Source: Mesorhizobium kowhaii
GTDB lineage: Bacteria; Pseudomonadota; Alphaproteobacteria; Rhizobiales; Rhizobiaceae
Reading direction: 5' to 3'
Assembly (NCBI RefSeq): GCF_003253745.1
Contig: NZ_MZXV01000050.1
Location: 1 to 64,000 of the forward strand
Length of the DNA stretch: 64,000 bases
In this document: in pieces, positions 33,845-42,838 of the stretch
Numbering within the stretch: position 1 is the first letter of the stretch
Layout of the letters: the number at the start of each line of letters is the position of its first letter
The notes under the pieces: model-generated
Told to the model about the DNA's origin: nothing
The model's database searches: none
Seen by the model: only the letters and a program-made list of their open reading frames with translations
Translations under genes and position numbers: made by a program

Positions 33845-34540
33845 CTATTCAATCCGACAAAAAATCGCAGAAAGGTTGTCATTTGAACCGTTGTCGAGCG
33901 CCATGTCGAATAACGACGCAAGCGCTCGGTCAGGAGTAAGGTCCTTCAACAGCAAGAGATCAGTCTCGCGCAGGAATTGGTGAAAGCCATCGGTAGATAT
34001 AAGGAACTCGGTTCCCAGGTCGACCTCCAAACGATCAATATAAGGGATTGCGTTCGCCTCCGAGCCTCCTAAAAACCGCGTGATCGCTCGCGAGTCAGTC
34101 TGCGACCGATGATCAACCGTTAATAGCCGCACAGCTGCATGCTCAATTTGGTACACGCGGCTGTCGCCGACATTGAAAATCAGCACACCTTCTTCGCTTG
34201 CGGATATTCCAGCAATCGTGGTCGCAGGGCCTATGCCCCGAGACGTTCGTGCGAGTACGCTCCTGTGAGCGCTGGCGATGGCTAGCCTGAGAGCTTTAGC
34301 CTCATTGTCTGCAATAGGTTTTGTGGCAAGGCTTTCGATCGCTGCAAAGGCTGCCCAACGCCCGTCTGGTCTCCCGCCAACACCGTCCGCGACCGCAACC
34401 ACAGAACCATCTCGCGTGAGAGGCGTGACGCGGGAAATGACCTCTCCATCGTCCGTCATCAAATGCCCTGGCAAACCGACAGCGTCTTGGTTATCCACGC
34501 GTCGGCCTTGATGTGTGAGGGCCCAGCAGGAGATTTTCAC
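33845..34540 (-). CDS. PP2C-family protein phosphatase, third gene of the defence cassette
   Basis: A 231-aa PPM/PP2C Ser/Thr phosphatase. Metal-binding and catalytic signatures are present: 'VDNQDAVGLPG' (Asp19), 'VAVADGVGG' (Asp52-Gly53), 'VLIFNVGDSRVYQI', 'FLISTDGFHQFL' and 'DNGSNDNLSAIF'. It is a stand-alone catalytic domain without membrane segments. Its ATG overlaps the PLD gene's stop (ATGA), so the three genes are coupled. Such phosphatases reverse protein-kinase action; here the obvious partner is the kinase domain of the first gene. Type I Mokosh as I know it has only two genes, so this addition is notable. Confidence 0.88.
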   Translation of the reverse strand: MKISCWALTHQGRRVDNQDAVGLPGHLMTDDGEVISRVTPLTRDGSVVAVADGVGGRPDGRWAAFAAIESLATKPIADNEAKALRLAIASAHRSVLARTSRGIGPATTIAGISASEEGVLIFNVGDSRVYQIEHAAVRLLTVDHRSQTDSRAITRFLGGSEANAIPYIDRLEVDLGTEFLISTDGFHQFLRETDLLLLKDLTPDRALASLFDMALDNGSNDNLSAIFCRIE

Positions 34541-35943
34541 GGCGGTCCAGACCCGCCGACATCAAACCGCTTAAGAATCGTTAGCGCATACGCTGCAACC
34601 TGGTCCCGCATAGCGATGCGCGTACCCCATTCTTCGCGAAACGTCCGCTTGGGATCGCCGCGAAAAGACAACCAGTTGAAGCTGGTCGTCACAAGCCAGT
34701 CATCGTCTTTGATGAGGATCTTGGCATGGGTGTTGCCTAGGCGAACAAATCGGAAATTGTGATGGTCGCTTGCCAGCTTCTCTAGATGCTTGACCGCTGT
34801 GGGGACACGTTCTTCCTCCCCAAGCCCATAGCCAATATATACATCGACGCCGTCGTTTAGGCGTTGGGTGAGCTTCTGAAGAAAGCTCTTGTCGACCACG
34901 GCATCGGTAATCCAAGGCGAGATGATAATCAGCCGTTTGACCGCTTCCTCAAGCGCCATGCGTAGCAATGGCGGATGATCGTACACCGCGATCATCTCGA
35001 CTTCGTTCGGCGGCGATGAATCACCCAGCGCCGGGGCAGTTGGATCTTGCTCTTCCCGCTTCGCCGCGATCTGCCGTCGCAGTTTGGAAATCGCTTTCTC
35101 TCGTTGCGCTTGAGCCCCTGCGACGTCCGGTTTTGGCGGCGCTATGGGTAGATTGAAACCGGAATCGTCGGGTAGCGGTTTTGCGTTGAGAATCGCTGGC
35201 GCGATCCCCATCCTTGCTGGGCCGTCGCTTGCTGCAAAGGCGTCTTCATGTTCACGAGAAAGCCGACCGTCAATAGCGAACCCAACCTGTACTTCGTTAC
35301 CGGAGAGGCGTCGAAAGATGAGGGCGATCGCCGGAATGAAATTCGCGAAGGCTCGGCTAATGCTTTTCACTTGCAGGATTTGCACGCTTGGCTCGGTCGC
35401 CTGGCTTGGCGTACGAAGAACAGCTTGGAGTTCGTCGCCCTTAATCTCCTCGGGGTTGGGACGCTTAGGCGGAAACGGCCGGATTTCCCGGATGCCGCGG
35501 TCGCGTAAATCCCTGGGCTCCCATAACCTCAACTCGTCGGTGCGGATCGGGCGGCGAGTAAGCCCGTCATAGCGAAACACCAGCGACTGCTCGTGAGGAC
35601 GTATATGGCTCTCCCCGGCAAGCACTCGCTCGCTCTTGCGTGTGAGCCGCAATGTGCCGGTTGGGGAGACAGTGAGTTCGTCATCCTTAATTAGTATCGA
35701 GGCCGTAGCTTCAACAATCGTCATGCTGATTCCGAGAAAACCAGCGACTGTCTCAACAGTTGCAAGGCCAGCCTCCACGGCGCGCAACACAAACTCTTCG
35801 ATCGCCGAATATGCCTTCGGCTGCAAGGTGAGAACAGTTGAGGTCAATCTGTAGACCGGGAGGCCAACCTCTTCAAAATCGACCAAGTTAAAACCGGGGC
35901 GGTCGTCAAAGCTGCGTGCAATCTCATCGGGGCGCATGCTCAT
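34537..35943 (-). CDS. mkoB: PLD-like nuclease-domain protein (MkoB-like)
   Basis: A 468-aa protein. The C-terminal domain (about residues 315-465) is phospholipase-D-like: 'LEEAVKRLIIISPWITDAVVD' followed by a single HKD motif, His406-x-Lys408-x4-Asp413 in 'HAKILIKDDDWLVTTSFNW'. One HKD copy implies dimerisation for activity, as in Nuc-type nucleases. The N-terminal 110 residues look like a winged-helix module; the middle contains a charged linker (about 275-305). Gene order and coupling with the kinase-helicase match the PLD component of type I Mokosh. It likely cuts nucleic acid, but that is family-based. Confidence 0.82.
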   Translation of the reverse strand: MSMRPDEIARSFDDRPGFNLVDFEEVGLPVYRLTSTVLTLQPKAYSAIEEFVLRAVEAGLATVETVAGFLGISMTIVEATASILIKDDELTVSPTGTLRLTRKSERVLAGESHIRPHEQSLVFRYDGLTRRPIRTDELRLWEPRDLRDRGIREIRPFPPKRPNPEEIKGDELQAVLRTPSQATEPSVQILQVKSISRAFANFIPAIALIFRRLSGNEVQVGFAIDGRLSREHEDAFAASDGPARMGIAPAILNAKPLPDDSGFNLPIAPPKPDVAGAQAQREKAISKLRRQIAAKREEQDPTAPALGDSSPPNEVEMIAVYDHPPLLRMALEEAVKRLIIISPWITDAVVDKSFLQKLTQRLNDGVDVYIGYGLGEEERVPTAVKHLEKLASDHHNFRFVRLGNTHAKILIKDDDWLVTTSFNWLSFRGDPKRTFREEWGTRIAMRDQVAAYALTILKRFDVGGSGPP

Positions 35944-38900
35944 ACTTCCACAAAGGCGCAGTCGTCAGGATGGCCGCGCATATAGAAAAGGACTTCGGCA
36001 AAAGGGTTGCGACCCGTGACGCTGTCACAGAACACCGAATCTCCGACGATGACTAACCCTAACTTGGCGCGCGAAAGGGCGACGTTAAGCCGTTCGTGCT
36101 CCTTTAGGAATCCGATCTTCCCTTCCGGATTGGAGCGTGTGATTGAATAGACGGCAATATCGGCTTCGCGACCTTGATAGGAGTCGACCGTTCCAGTCTC
36201 GATCTCGAGGTCTGGGTGTTGGCGCCGGCGCGCCGCCGCCATACGGTCGAGTGCAGCGACCTGTCCGCCATAACCCGATAGTAGCGCGACGCTGTACTTA
36301 TTTTTGCGTTTTGACGCAGCGAGCTGGAGACGCAGGAGCAGGTTTTCGATCGCTTCAACTTCCGTGTCGTTCACGTAGGTGCCTCGGTGAAACTGCTCAA
36401 CTCTGCGCGGGTTCGCCGCTGTGTTAAGCCAAGTCACCGGTTTTGGTAGGGCGAATGCCTTGGCCAGCCATGGGCAGAGTTTCTCGTTCACGTTATTAAG
36501 TGTCCCTTTGTAGAAACACGCGCTGACGAGATCCCCGATCGGCTTTACCATTCTGTGCTGGGTAAGAAGCGAGACTTGGTTCGCTCGCGGCGCCACTTCG
36601 ATGAAATGATCAAGAAGTGTCCGACGCGCCTCGTCCCTACCTACCCCCTGCCGTTCCAGTTCGCGCCGGGCCTCAAGAGAGTCATCGACGAACGGCGGTA
36701 GCTGGTTCGGGTCGCCTACCACTATCCATTTTCGCGATTTCGCCATCGGCACGAGCATTTCCGTTGGTGTCGCCTTCGAGGCTTCGTCGATGATGCATAG
36801 ATCGAACTCCACAGACTGAAGCGCATGCGCAGCCACGCCGAGGCAAGTCCCTCCGATTAAGTCGCAGTCGTTGATAAATGCGCCATGGAAATCAGAAGAC
36901 TGACCGAAACGCTGTCGCCATTCCTCCGCGAGCACGAGAAGCTTCTGATACTGCGGACCGTGTTCTGAATGGTGAATAAAGTCATGCTCAAGCTCGACCA
37001 TGTCCTTCTCACTCAATGTCTCGATCTGGTCGGCTAAATCGGGGAAGCCGCGAGCCCGGTCAGTAGCTGCTTGGTAAGTATGCCGCGCAACCTCAACCGC
37101 TTCTTCAGCCTGTGTCGTTTCCACCTGCTTAAGCCGGATGTCGGCAACCAAAATACGAAATTCGTCGCCACGCGCCTTATCCTTGGACAACTCCTTGCGC
37201 TCCTCTTCGAGCGCAAGGAGTTCATCGCGACATGCGTTCACGCGCTCTTGAGATAAATGGAGGCGCAAGCCGGCGAATCTTAATTCAGCGAGGGCCATAC
37301 CGATCAGCACGTGCTCGGAGGTAATATCGTGCTCGGCCGCCCAATCGAACAAGAACCGCTCGGACCGTTGCATTGCATCCTGCAGCCATTGGCCTACGCA
37401 GTACTCGAGCAACAGATGATTGAGCTCAGGGGACACCTTCTCATCACCGCGTCGAGCTATCCGCACTGCGCGCAGAGGAATGGATTTAGCCTTCGCAAGC
37501 TTCTCGATGTTAACCAGTGCATGATCGAGAGCTACGTGTGTCTGCGACGATAACAAGATGCGCGAACCGGGCTTCCTCTTGAGGACTTGAGCGACTAACT
37601 CAGTAATAAATTTAGTTTTTCCAGTGCCTGGCGGACCTTCGACGATCAGGAGATCCCTAGTTCCGAGAGCAGCGCGGACGGCATTCTTCTTGTCGTCGTC
37701 GAGATCCGACTGGAAGAACTCGACATCCGCGGGCGGACGTGGTGTTTCCGGCTGTTTTTTGCCGGTTAGTATATCCCGTAGGTCTGGCCTCGTGTTGCGT
37801 CCGAACTTAACCGCATCCAGCGCCGCGATCTGTCGCTTGAGTGCGATCTGCGACTGCCTCACATCGAGTTCGAGTTGACCTTCCTTCGGCACCGCAGCCA
37901 GATTCTGGCCGGGTCCGCAGTATAGCACCACGGTTTCGCCGTCGGTCCGTTCAATCTCGCCAAAGACGGTATTGCGCGCGTCGAGATGGATAAGTCGCTG
38001 TTGTCCTGTGACCGCCTCTCCGAGATTGTGTCGCGCTTTCAGAATCAGGCGGGCGCCGTCGATATCCACGCCCGAAAAGTGGATTGGCTCCTTGCGGAGA
38101 TGCTGGATGCCTTCCTTGGCCCGCAATGTCGACGACCAGCGATCGAACAACTCTGTTTCGGCGAGCCGGCTTGCCTGGACCTTGCGGTTCGTAAGGAACT
38201 CTGCGAATTCACTGGCCAGCCAATCCATCGCAACGCTATCACCGCGATATCCTGCTTGGTTAAACTGGACGAGTGGCTGCCAGGCTCTATCCCTTTGCCG
38301 CTCAAGTCGCGAAGGGTTTTGTGCGGAGACGCCGATGATTGATAGGGCCTGGCGGGTCTCATCGACGACCGCTCGGAACCGAAACTCAGCAGTCAACAGG
38401 GCAAGATGGTGCTCGCCCACAACGGCCGAGCTATCTAGTTCGTCGATGCCGCAGATCTCATTGAGCTCGTTCATGATCTGCTGCGCAGCGAGTTCGTTGG
38501 ATCCGAGATGCCGCTCCGCGCGCATCGCCTCAAGGGCTGCCTGAGTGAGATAGACAGGGACGTTTCGAGTGACAGCCCCCAGCGTCGCGGCCCGGGCCAT
38601 CGCGGCCTCGATCTCCTCAGCAAGAACCACGATGTTGGCTGGACGAAGTGCGGGGTCGCTATTGACGCAGCGGATCAGAATCTCGCGAATCTCCGCCGGG
38701 AGATCGATTTTTCGCGATGCCGTGTGCACCGCGTCGTAGTCTTTGAGGGGCACACCGCCAACGCATTCGAGGCATAATACCGCAAACGAGAAAACGTCCC
38801 GAGTATCGGGAAAATCGCTGCCGTCTTCTGGCGGTGCATAGGGCACCGATTTGAAGTGTATTAGAGTGACGCCTGGCTTGTAGTATCGCCGAAATTTTGA

Positions 38901-39374
38901 AATGCCGAAGTCGGTGACGCAAGCTCGGCCATTGGCGTCGACTAGGACATTTTGAGGTTTAATGTCCCGGTGCAAGACGTCTTGTGAGTAGGCGAACCGT
39001 AGGGCATCCAAGATGTCAGCACCGTAGCGCGCATAGAACCCGCCCCAAGTCGGCTCCGGGTGCTTGATCAGGTGCTCACTCAGATTGGCGTCGCACCACT
39101 CCAGCGCGACATAGTTGCAGCCGCTCGCGGCATCACGCCCGAGATCTATCAGGCTAACGATATTGTCATGGCTTGATAGCTTCTCAAGCGATTCGCACTC
39201 GCGCGAGAACGCTTCCATTACAACATTCTGTTGGAAAGCGTCCTTGTCAAAGATCTTGAGCGCGACCTTGGCTAGCCCATTTTCAAGGTCGACTGCGCGA
39301 ACGACCTTGCTGATCTCGCCCAGATAAGGACCCCAACTGGGGTCCACCACGAATCGGTCGCCGAATGTATTCAT
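35940..39374 (-). CDS. mkoA: Ser/Thr kinase fused to SF1 helicase (MkoA-like defence protein)
   Basis: An 1144-aa two-part protein. Residues 1-265 are a Hanks-type kinase: Lys40 in 'VALKIF', 'HRDIKPQNVL' at 135-144 and 'DFG' at 155-157. Residues 550-1144 are a COG1112-type SF1 helicase: Walker A 'GPPGTGKT' 580-587, 'DEAS' 863-866, 'GDPNQLPP' 888-895, 'QHR' 939-941, 'DSYQGREADI' 1064-1073 and 'RLNVALSRAK' 1095-1104. A helical insertion (about 700-830) separates motifs I and II. All catalytic residues are intact. Kinase-SF1 helicase next to a PLD protein is the architecture of type I Mokosh anti-phage defence. It starts the cassette and overlaps the PLD gene by 4 nt. Confidence 0.88.
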   Translation of the reverse strand: MNTFGDRFVVDPSWGPYLGEISKVVRAVDLENGLAKVALKIFDKDAFQQNVVMEAFSRECESLEKLSSHDNIVSLIDLGRDAASGCNYVALEWCDANLSEHLIKHPEPTWGGFYARYGADILDALRFAYSQDVLHRDIKPQNVLVDANGRACVTDFGISKFRRYYKPGVTLIHFKSVPYAPPEDGSDFPDTRDVFSFAVLCLECVGGVPLKDYDAVHTASRKIDLPAEIREILIRCVNSDPALRPANIVVLAEEIEAAMARAATLGAVTRNVPVYLTQAALEAMRAERHLGSNELAAQQIMNELNEICGIDELDSSAVVGEHHLALLTAEFRFRAVVDETRQALSIIGVSAQNPSRLERQRDRAWQPLVQFNQAGYRGDSVAMDWLASEFAEFLTNRKVQASRLAETELFDRWSSTLRAKEGIQHLRKEPIHFSGVDIDGARLILKARHNLGEAVTGQQRLIHLDARNTVFGEIERTDGETVVLYCGPGQNLAAVPKEGQLELDVRQSQIALKRQIAALDAVKFGRNTRPDLRDILTGKKQPETPRPPADVEFFQSDLDDDKKNAVRAALGTRDLLIVEGPPGTGKTKFITELVAQVLKRKPGSRILLSSQTHVALDHALVNIEKLAKAKSIPLRAVRIARRGDEKVSPELNHLLLEYCVGQWLQDAMQRSERFLFDWAAEHDITSEHVLIGMALAELRFAGLRLHLSQERVNACRDELLALEEERKELSKDKARGDEFRILVADIRLKQVETTQAEEAVEVARHTYQAATDRARGFPDLADQIETLSEKDMVELEHDFIHHSEHGPQYQKLLVLAEEWRQRFGQSSDFHGAFINDCDLIGGTCLGVAAHALQSVEFDLCIIDEASKATPTEMLVPMAKSRKWIVVGDPNQLPPFVDDSLEARRELERQGVGRDEARRTLLDHFIEVAPRANQVSLLTQHRMVKPIGDLVSACFYKGTLNNVNEKLCPWLAKAFALPKPVTWLNTAANPRRVEQFHRGTYVNDTEVEAIENLLLRLQLAASKRKNKYSVALLSGYGGQVAALDRMAAARRRQHPDLEIETGTVDSYQGREADIAVYSITRSNPEGKIGFLKEHERLNVALSRAKLGLVIVGDSVFCDSVTGRNPFAEVLFYMRGHPDDCAFVEV

Positions 39375-39644
39375 ACTCCCCCAACCCCTTCAATCTCCCG
39401 ATCTTACTTTGTACGTTGACAAGAACAACTGCAATCCCCGCCATTGGAAACTTTATCCGGTGTAGCGTCGGCGACGCTGCTCCCTCGGTAATTTCTCGGC
39501 GACAGATTGGTCACTGTTTGTCACTTGGAACGATCCTAGGTCAGCCATCCTTATTCTACCTATGAACAAGCGGTTTTGACGATATAAGGCTGGCGGTCCC
39601 GGGATCCGATGGCGCCATTCCCGACCATTTGCGACATTAAAAAA
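39375..39644. promoter_or_regulatory. Upstream region of the defence cassette
   Basis: About 270 nt between the kinase-helicase start and the rlxS stop. It is AT-richer than the backbone and must carry the cassette promoter. A direct repeat of GTCAC with 5-nt spacing (GTCACtgtttGTCAC) lies near 39510. I see no small gene or clear terminator. Confidence 0.4.
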
Positions 39645-41417
39645 CTACAATCCCAGCGTCCGTTTCCGGCCGAAGCTCCAATCGATGACGCCGCGCTCCC
39701 TGACGACGCCCAAGATGTGCTGGCCGAGTTTCTTCTCGATCGCGGCCGACCACGGCACGAGTTGGAAGCCGAGGCCGTTGTCGATCATCGCGAAACGGCC
39801 CGACGAGAGTGTAAGGCGCTGGCGATAGATTCCTGAGAAGTGTTCGCCGGGCGTAGCTGTCACATGGGGCAAGCCGGTTTCTTCCGACAGCTTCTTGCCG
39901 ACGGCGTCCAACTCGCGGCGGCGCAGCGTATGGAGCAAGTCACGCTGGAGGATGACGCGCTGACCCTGGCGGCGGGCGAGCCCTTCGTTGGCGAGATACT
40001 CGGCGCGGGCCTGAATGGCGTCGCGGGCCTCTCTGCCGAACCCGCCCAGGGAAAGCGGCATCTGCTCGCGCTCGACCAGACGGTGGTCGAGCCATGTGGC
40101 TCCGGGCGCTGTGATCTGGGCGTGCAAATCGAGATCGGAACGGGTCGCGAGCGTCAGCGTCGCCCGGGGATCCTCCAGTCCGCCAAACTGACGGACCTCG
40201 ACGATGCCACCGACCGGCGCCGCGTGCTCGAATGCCTCGATGCCACGGAAGCGGACATGATGGGCGCGGCCGTCTGTGCCGTCGATCACGGCGTAGGCTT
40301 CTCCCGTGAGTTCGTTGTGAAGGCCCTTATCCACCAGCCGGCCGATGATCGGCGCGTTCTTCATGCCAGCTTCGATCGCAAAGTCAGCGACGCCACGATC
40401 CTGGCCGCGCTCCGCAAAGGCCCGATGCATCGTTTTGATGATGTCGCCGCGCATGCCGAGGTCGCGGAGCGACCGCTCGGATTCGAGGCCTACCATCCAT
40501 TCGCCGGGACCGGCAGCCGTGGCCAGTCCCATCTTCTCCAGATGCTGGAACCGGCCGGTCATCAGCCGGCGCATTTCGGGGTCGGCGGTGCCGGTCATCC
40601 CGGCGCGCAGGTCTATGTATCCGGTTTCGTCGGCAGCGCTGCGGATTTCCACATCGAGCCGCGTCCAGCGCTCGGCGGTGATCTCCCTCTCCAGAGCGTT
40701 GCGGATTTCGTGCTCGGGCCGGGGTCCAAGTTCGATTGATACAAGCTCCTCGGCACGCGAGCGCAGGCCGTGGCCGATGTAGTCGCGCGAGATGACGAGG
40801 TCCGCACCGGTGTCGTCGACGCCACGCACCAGAAGATGGACGTGCGGGTTGTCTGTGTTCCAGTGGTCGACGGCGACCCAATCGAGCCGTGTGCCGAGGT
40901 CGAACTCCATCTGCCTGGCAAGATCACGCGTGAAAGCACGCAGGTCTGTCATCTCACCGGCGTCCTCGGGCGAGACAATGAAGCGGAAGTGATGCCGATC
41001 GTCCTTCGAGCGCTCGGCGAAGGCCACGTCATCAGCGCGGTCGCTGCCGGCGTCGAACATCACCGCTTTTTCGCCGTCACGCGTGACGCCGTCGCGCTTC
41101 AGATAGGAAAGGTGCGCGGTGAGAGGCGCGGAGCGGAAGGCGTGGCCAGAAAGCCGGGCAATGCGGGCGGCGACTATGACACGTCGGCTGGAGGAGAAGA
41201 GCCGGTTGCGGCTGAAGTTGATCCGGCCACGCCCGAAACTGGAGCGGCCGAGAACTGGCGAGCGGCCATTCCTCGAAGCCGCATTGGACGCGCCATCGGT
41301 ATGGCCAGCACGTTTGGCGGCGCGAAGTACCTGGTTGACGAAGCTCTTCGCCTTCGGCGCGCGCGTGCTTCGGACGCTTCCTGGCCGGACGCGAAAGTCG
41401 CTATCGCCCTCACTCAT
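39645..41417 (-). CDS. rlxS: RlxS-type relaxase (DUF3363)
   Basis: A 590-aa relaxase. The HUH metal motif is 'NPHVHLLVRG', preceded by 'RHHFRFIVSPED...LTxFTRDLARQMEFDLGTRLDWVAVDHWNTD', and the C-terminal half is the DUF3363 region ('ATWLDHRLVEREQMPLS...GFGREARDAIQARAEYL'). It should nick oriT and pilot the strand to the TraG/Trb machinery. I chose ATG 41417, which overlaps the stop of the 85-aa upstream gene (ATGA); a TTG at 41423 is the alternative. It is the last gene of the minus-strand operon starting around 45.9 kb. Confidence 0.9.
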   Translation of the reverse strand: MSEGDSDFRVRPGSVRSTRAPKAKSFVNQVLRAAKRAGHTDGASNAASRNGRSPVLGRSSFGRGRINFSRNRLFSSSRRVIVAARIARLSGHAFRSAPLTAHLSYLKRDGVTRDGEKAVMFDAGSDRADDVAFAERSKDDRHHFRFIVSPEDAGEMTDLRAFTRDLARQMEFDLGTRLDWVAVDHWNTDNPHVHLLVRGVDDTGADLVISRDYIGHGLRSRAEELVSIELGPRPEHEIRNALEREITAERWTRLDVEIRSAADETGYIDLRAGMTGTADPEMRRLMTGRFQHLEKMGLATAAGPGEWMVGLESERSLRDLGMRGDIIKTMHRAFAERGQDRGVADFAIEAGMKNAPIIGRLVDKGLHNELTGEAYAVIDGTDGRAHHVRFRGIEAFEHAAPVGGIVEVRQFGGLEDPRATLTLATRSDLDLHAQITAPGATWLDHRLVEREQMPLSLGGFGREARDAIQARAEYLANEGLARRQGQRVILQRDLLHTLRRRELDAVGKKLSEETGLPHVTATPGEHFSGIYRQRLTLSSGRFAMIDNGLGFQLVPWSAAIEKKLGQHILGVVRERGVIDWSFGRKRTLGL

Positions 41418-41671
41418 GGCCAATTCGCCAATGAAGGTATTAGGCGAGCAGTGCCGAAAATAGCATTGAATTCGTTGGCAAAATCCTCAAGTGCGGCACG
41501 CGCTCCGACCAACAGGCACGCCGGAATACGAGCCATATCAATGGCTTGGATGACGACGGGCGAGCCTCTTTTATCTTGCCATCCTAACGCTGTGCTTCTT
41601 CCCAGCTCCTCGAGTTTTCTCCGCCTTACGCCACTCCACGCCGGTCTGCGCGATCCCGCGAGAGCCTTCAT
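41414..41671 (-). CDS. 85-aa protein of unknown function between transglycosylase and relaxase
   Basis: I do not recognise this protein. Its start ATG (41671) overlaps the transglycosylase stop as ATGA and its stop overlaps the rlxS ATG in the same way, strong evidence that it is translated. The sequence is basic at the N-terminus ('SRRPAWSGVRRRKLEELGRS') and more hydrophobic later ('VVIQAIDMARIPACLLVGARAALEDFANEFNAIF'). Its position suggests a relaxosome accessory or relaxase chaperone, which is only inference. Confidence 0.6.
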   Translation of the reverse strand: MKALAGSRRPAWSGVRRRKLEELGRSTALGWQDKRGSPVVIQAIDMARIPACLLVGARAALEDFANEFNAIFGTARLIPSLANWP

Positions 41672-42432
41672 TGAGGGCCTGCAGGGCCGAGACGGGTGAC
41701 AAACAGGCCGTCGGACAGGGGTGAGATGGCGGAGAGATCGCGCACGATCGTTGCAACCGATGCGTCATCGCGCTGGTCGTCGCGCCGCGCAGCTTCGACA
41801 GCAGACGTGTACTCGGTCCGCTCAGCGAACAGCGGCGCGCGCGTCCAGTTAGCGCGCTCGACGGCTGCGGCCACGAAAGGGCGATCAATTTTTCCGCCTC
41901 CGACAATATGAGCGAGGGCAGCGACGTAGGCGCGCGTTTCAGCAGGTAGCGGACGACGGCCGGCAAGGTATTCCTCATAGCGGCCGGGGCCAGCATTGTA
42001 GGCAGCGAGAAAGCCTGGAGAGCCATAGCGGTCATGCATCTCGCGCAGGTATGCTGCGCCGGCCAGGATGTTGTCGCGCGGGCTGAAGGGATCGCTGCCG
42101 AGATTGTGGCGCAGACGAAGATCAGCCCATGTTGCGGGCATGATCTGCATTAGTCCGATGGCGCCCGCAGGTGAGATCGCCCGGACGTCGCCATGGCTTT
42201 CGGCTTGCAGGACGGCGTATATCCAGCTTTTGGGTATGCCGAAGCGCTGCGAGGCCTCGGCAACCGTCGCGGCGTATCGGTCGCCGGCAGCCTTTCGTTC
42301 GATCGGTGCATTCTGCGCGAGCGTGGCCGGCGACAAAGCGACGATTGAGACAAGGCCGGAAAGGAGAATGAATACGCCGCGGCGGAGAATCTTTAGACGT
42401 CTGGTGGCAAAGCGGTGGCGAGGGATCGGCAT
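41668..42432 (-). CDS. Lytic transglycosylase (VirB1-like)
   Basis: A 254-aa secreted SLT-family enzyme with a signal peptide (about residues 14-38, cleaved near 'ATLAQ'). The catalytic Glu is in 'IYAVLQAESHGDVRAISPAGAIGLMQIMPATW', followed by 'DNILAGAAYLREMHDRYGSPGFLAAYNAGPGRYEEY'. It opens peptidoglycan for assembly of the mating channel. I chose ATG 42432 because the longer frame adds residues not expected before a signal peptide. Confidence 0.9.
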   Translation of the reverse strand: MPIPRHRFATRRLKILRRGVFILLSGLVSIVALSPATLAQNAPIERKAAGDRYAATVAEASQRFGIPKSWIYAVLQAESHGDVRAISPAGAIGLMQIMPATWADLRLRHNLGSDPFSPRDNILAGAAYLREMHDRYGSPGFLAAYNAGPGRYEEYLAGRRPLPAETRAYVAALAHIVGGGKIDRPFVAAAVERANWTRAPLFAERTEYTSAVEAARRDDQRDDASVATIVRDLSAISPLSDGLFVTRLGPAGPQ

Positions 42433-42436
42433 GGCC

Positions 42437-42775
42437 TCACTCCCGTTCGCTGCGTTTGGGCGCACGGCTCCAGTGCAGCGACCACGACGCCTTGTCGGCA
42501 TCGGACCGGAAGAGGTTTGCCCGAATCGGCTGCAGGAAGACGGGATCGTCGATCAGCAGCGAGACGTATTCTCCGGCCTTGTCTCCGGTTCGCTTCCAGC
42601 CTGCACCGACCTCTGGTCCGTCACCATCCTCGCCCAGGTGGATGCGATAATCCGGCGCCTTTTCGGCGTCCGTGGGCTCGGCTGGAACGAGGGCGAGTCG
42701 CACGTCCAGCGTGAGCGTGCGGACGCGGCCGGAATATCCGGACTTCGTGCGAGTGAACTCTCCGATCTGTGGCAT
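42437..42775 (-). CDS. DUF736 protein (first copy)
   Basis: A 112-aa protein of the DUF736 family: 'PQIGEFTRTKSGYSGRVRTLTLDVRLALVPAE...PDYRIHLG...GPEVGAGWKRTGDKAGEYVSLLIDDPVFLQPIRANLF'. The family is common on alphaproteobacterial conjugative elements and its function is unsettled. A GAGGAG ribosome-binding site precedes the ATG. A second, diverged copy is at 48037-48360. It lies 4 nt upstream of the transglycosylase gene. Confidence 0.88.
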   Translation of the reverse strand: MPQIGEFTRTKSGYSGRVRTLTLDVRLALVPAEPTDAEKAPDYRIHLGEDGDGPEVGAGWKRTGDKAGEYVSLLIDDPVFLQPIRANLFRSDADKASWSLHWSRAPKRSERE

Positions 42776-42838
42776 TTCTTTGCTCCTCTCTGCGATAGGC
42801 GTTTGAAGGTTCGAGCGCGATCACTAGCCCGGAGCGCG

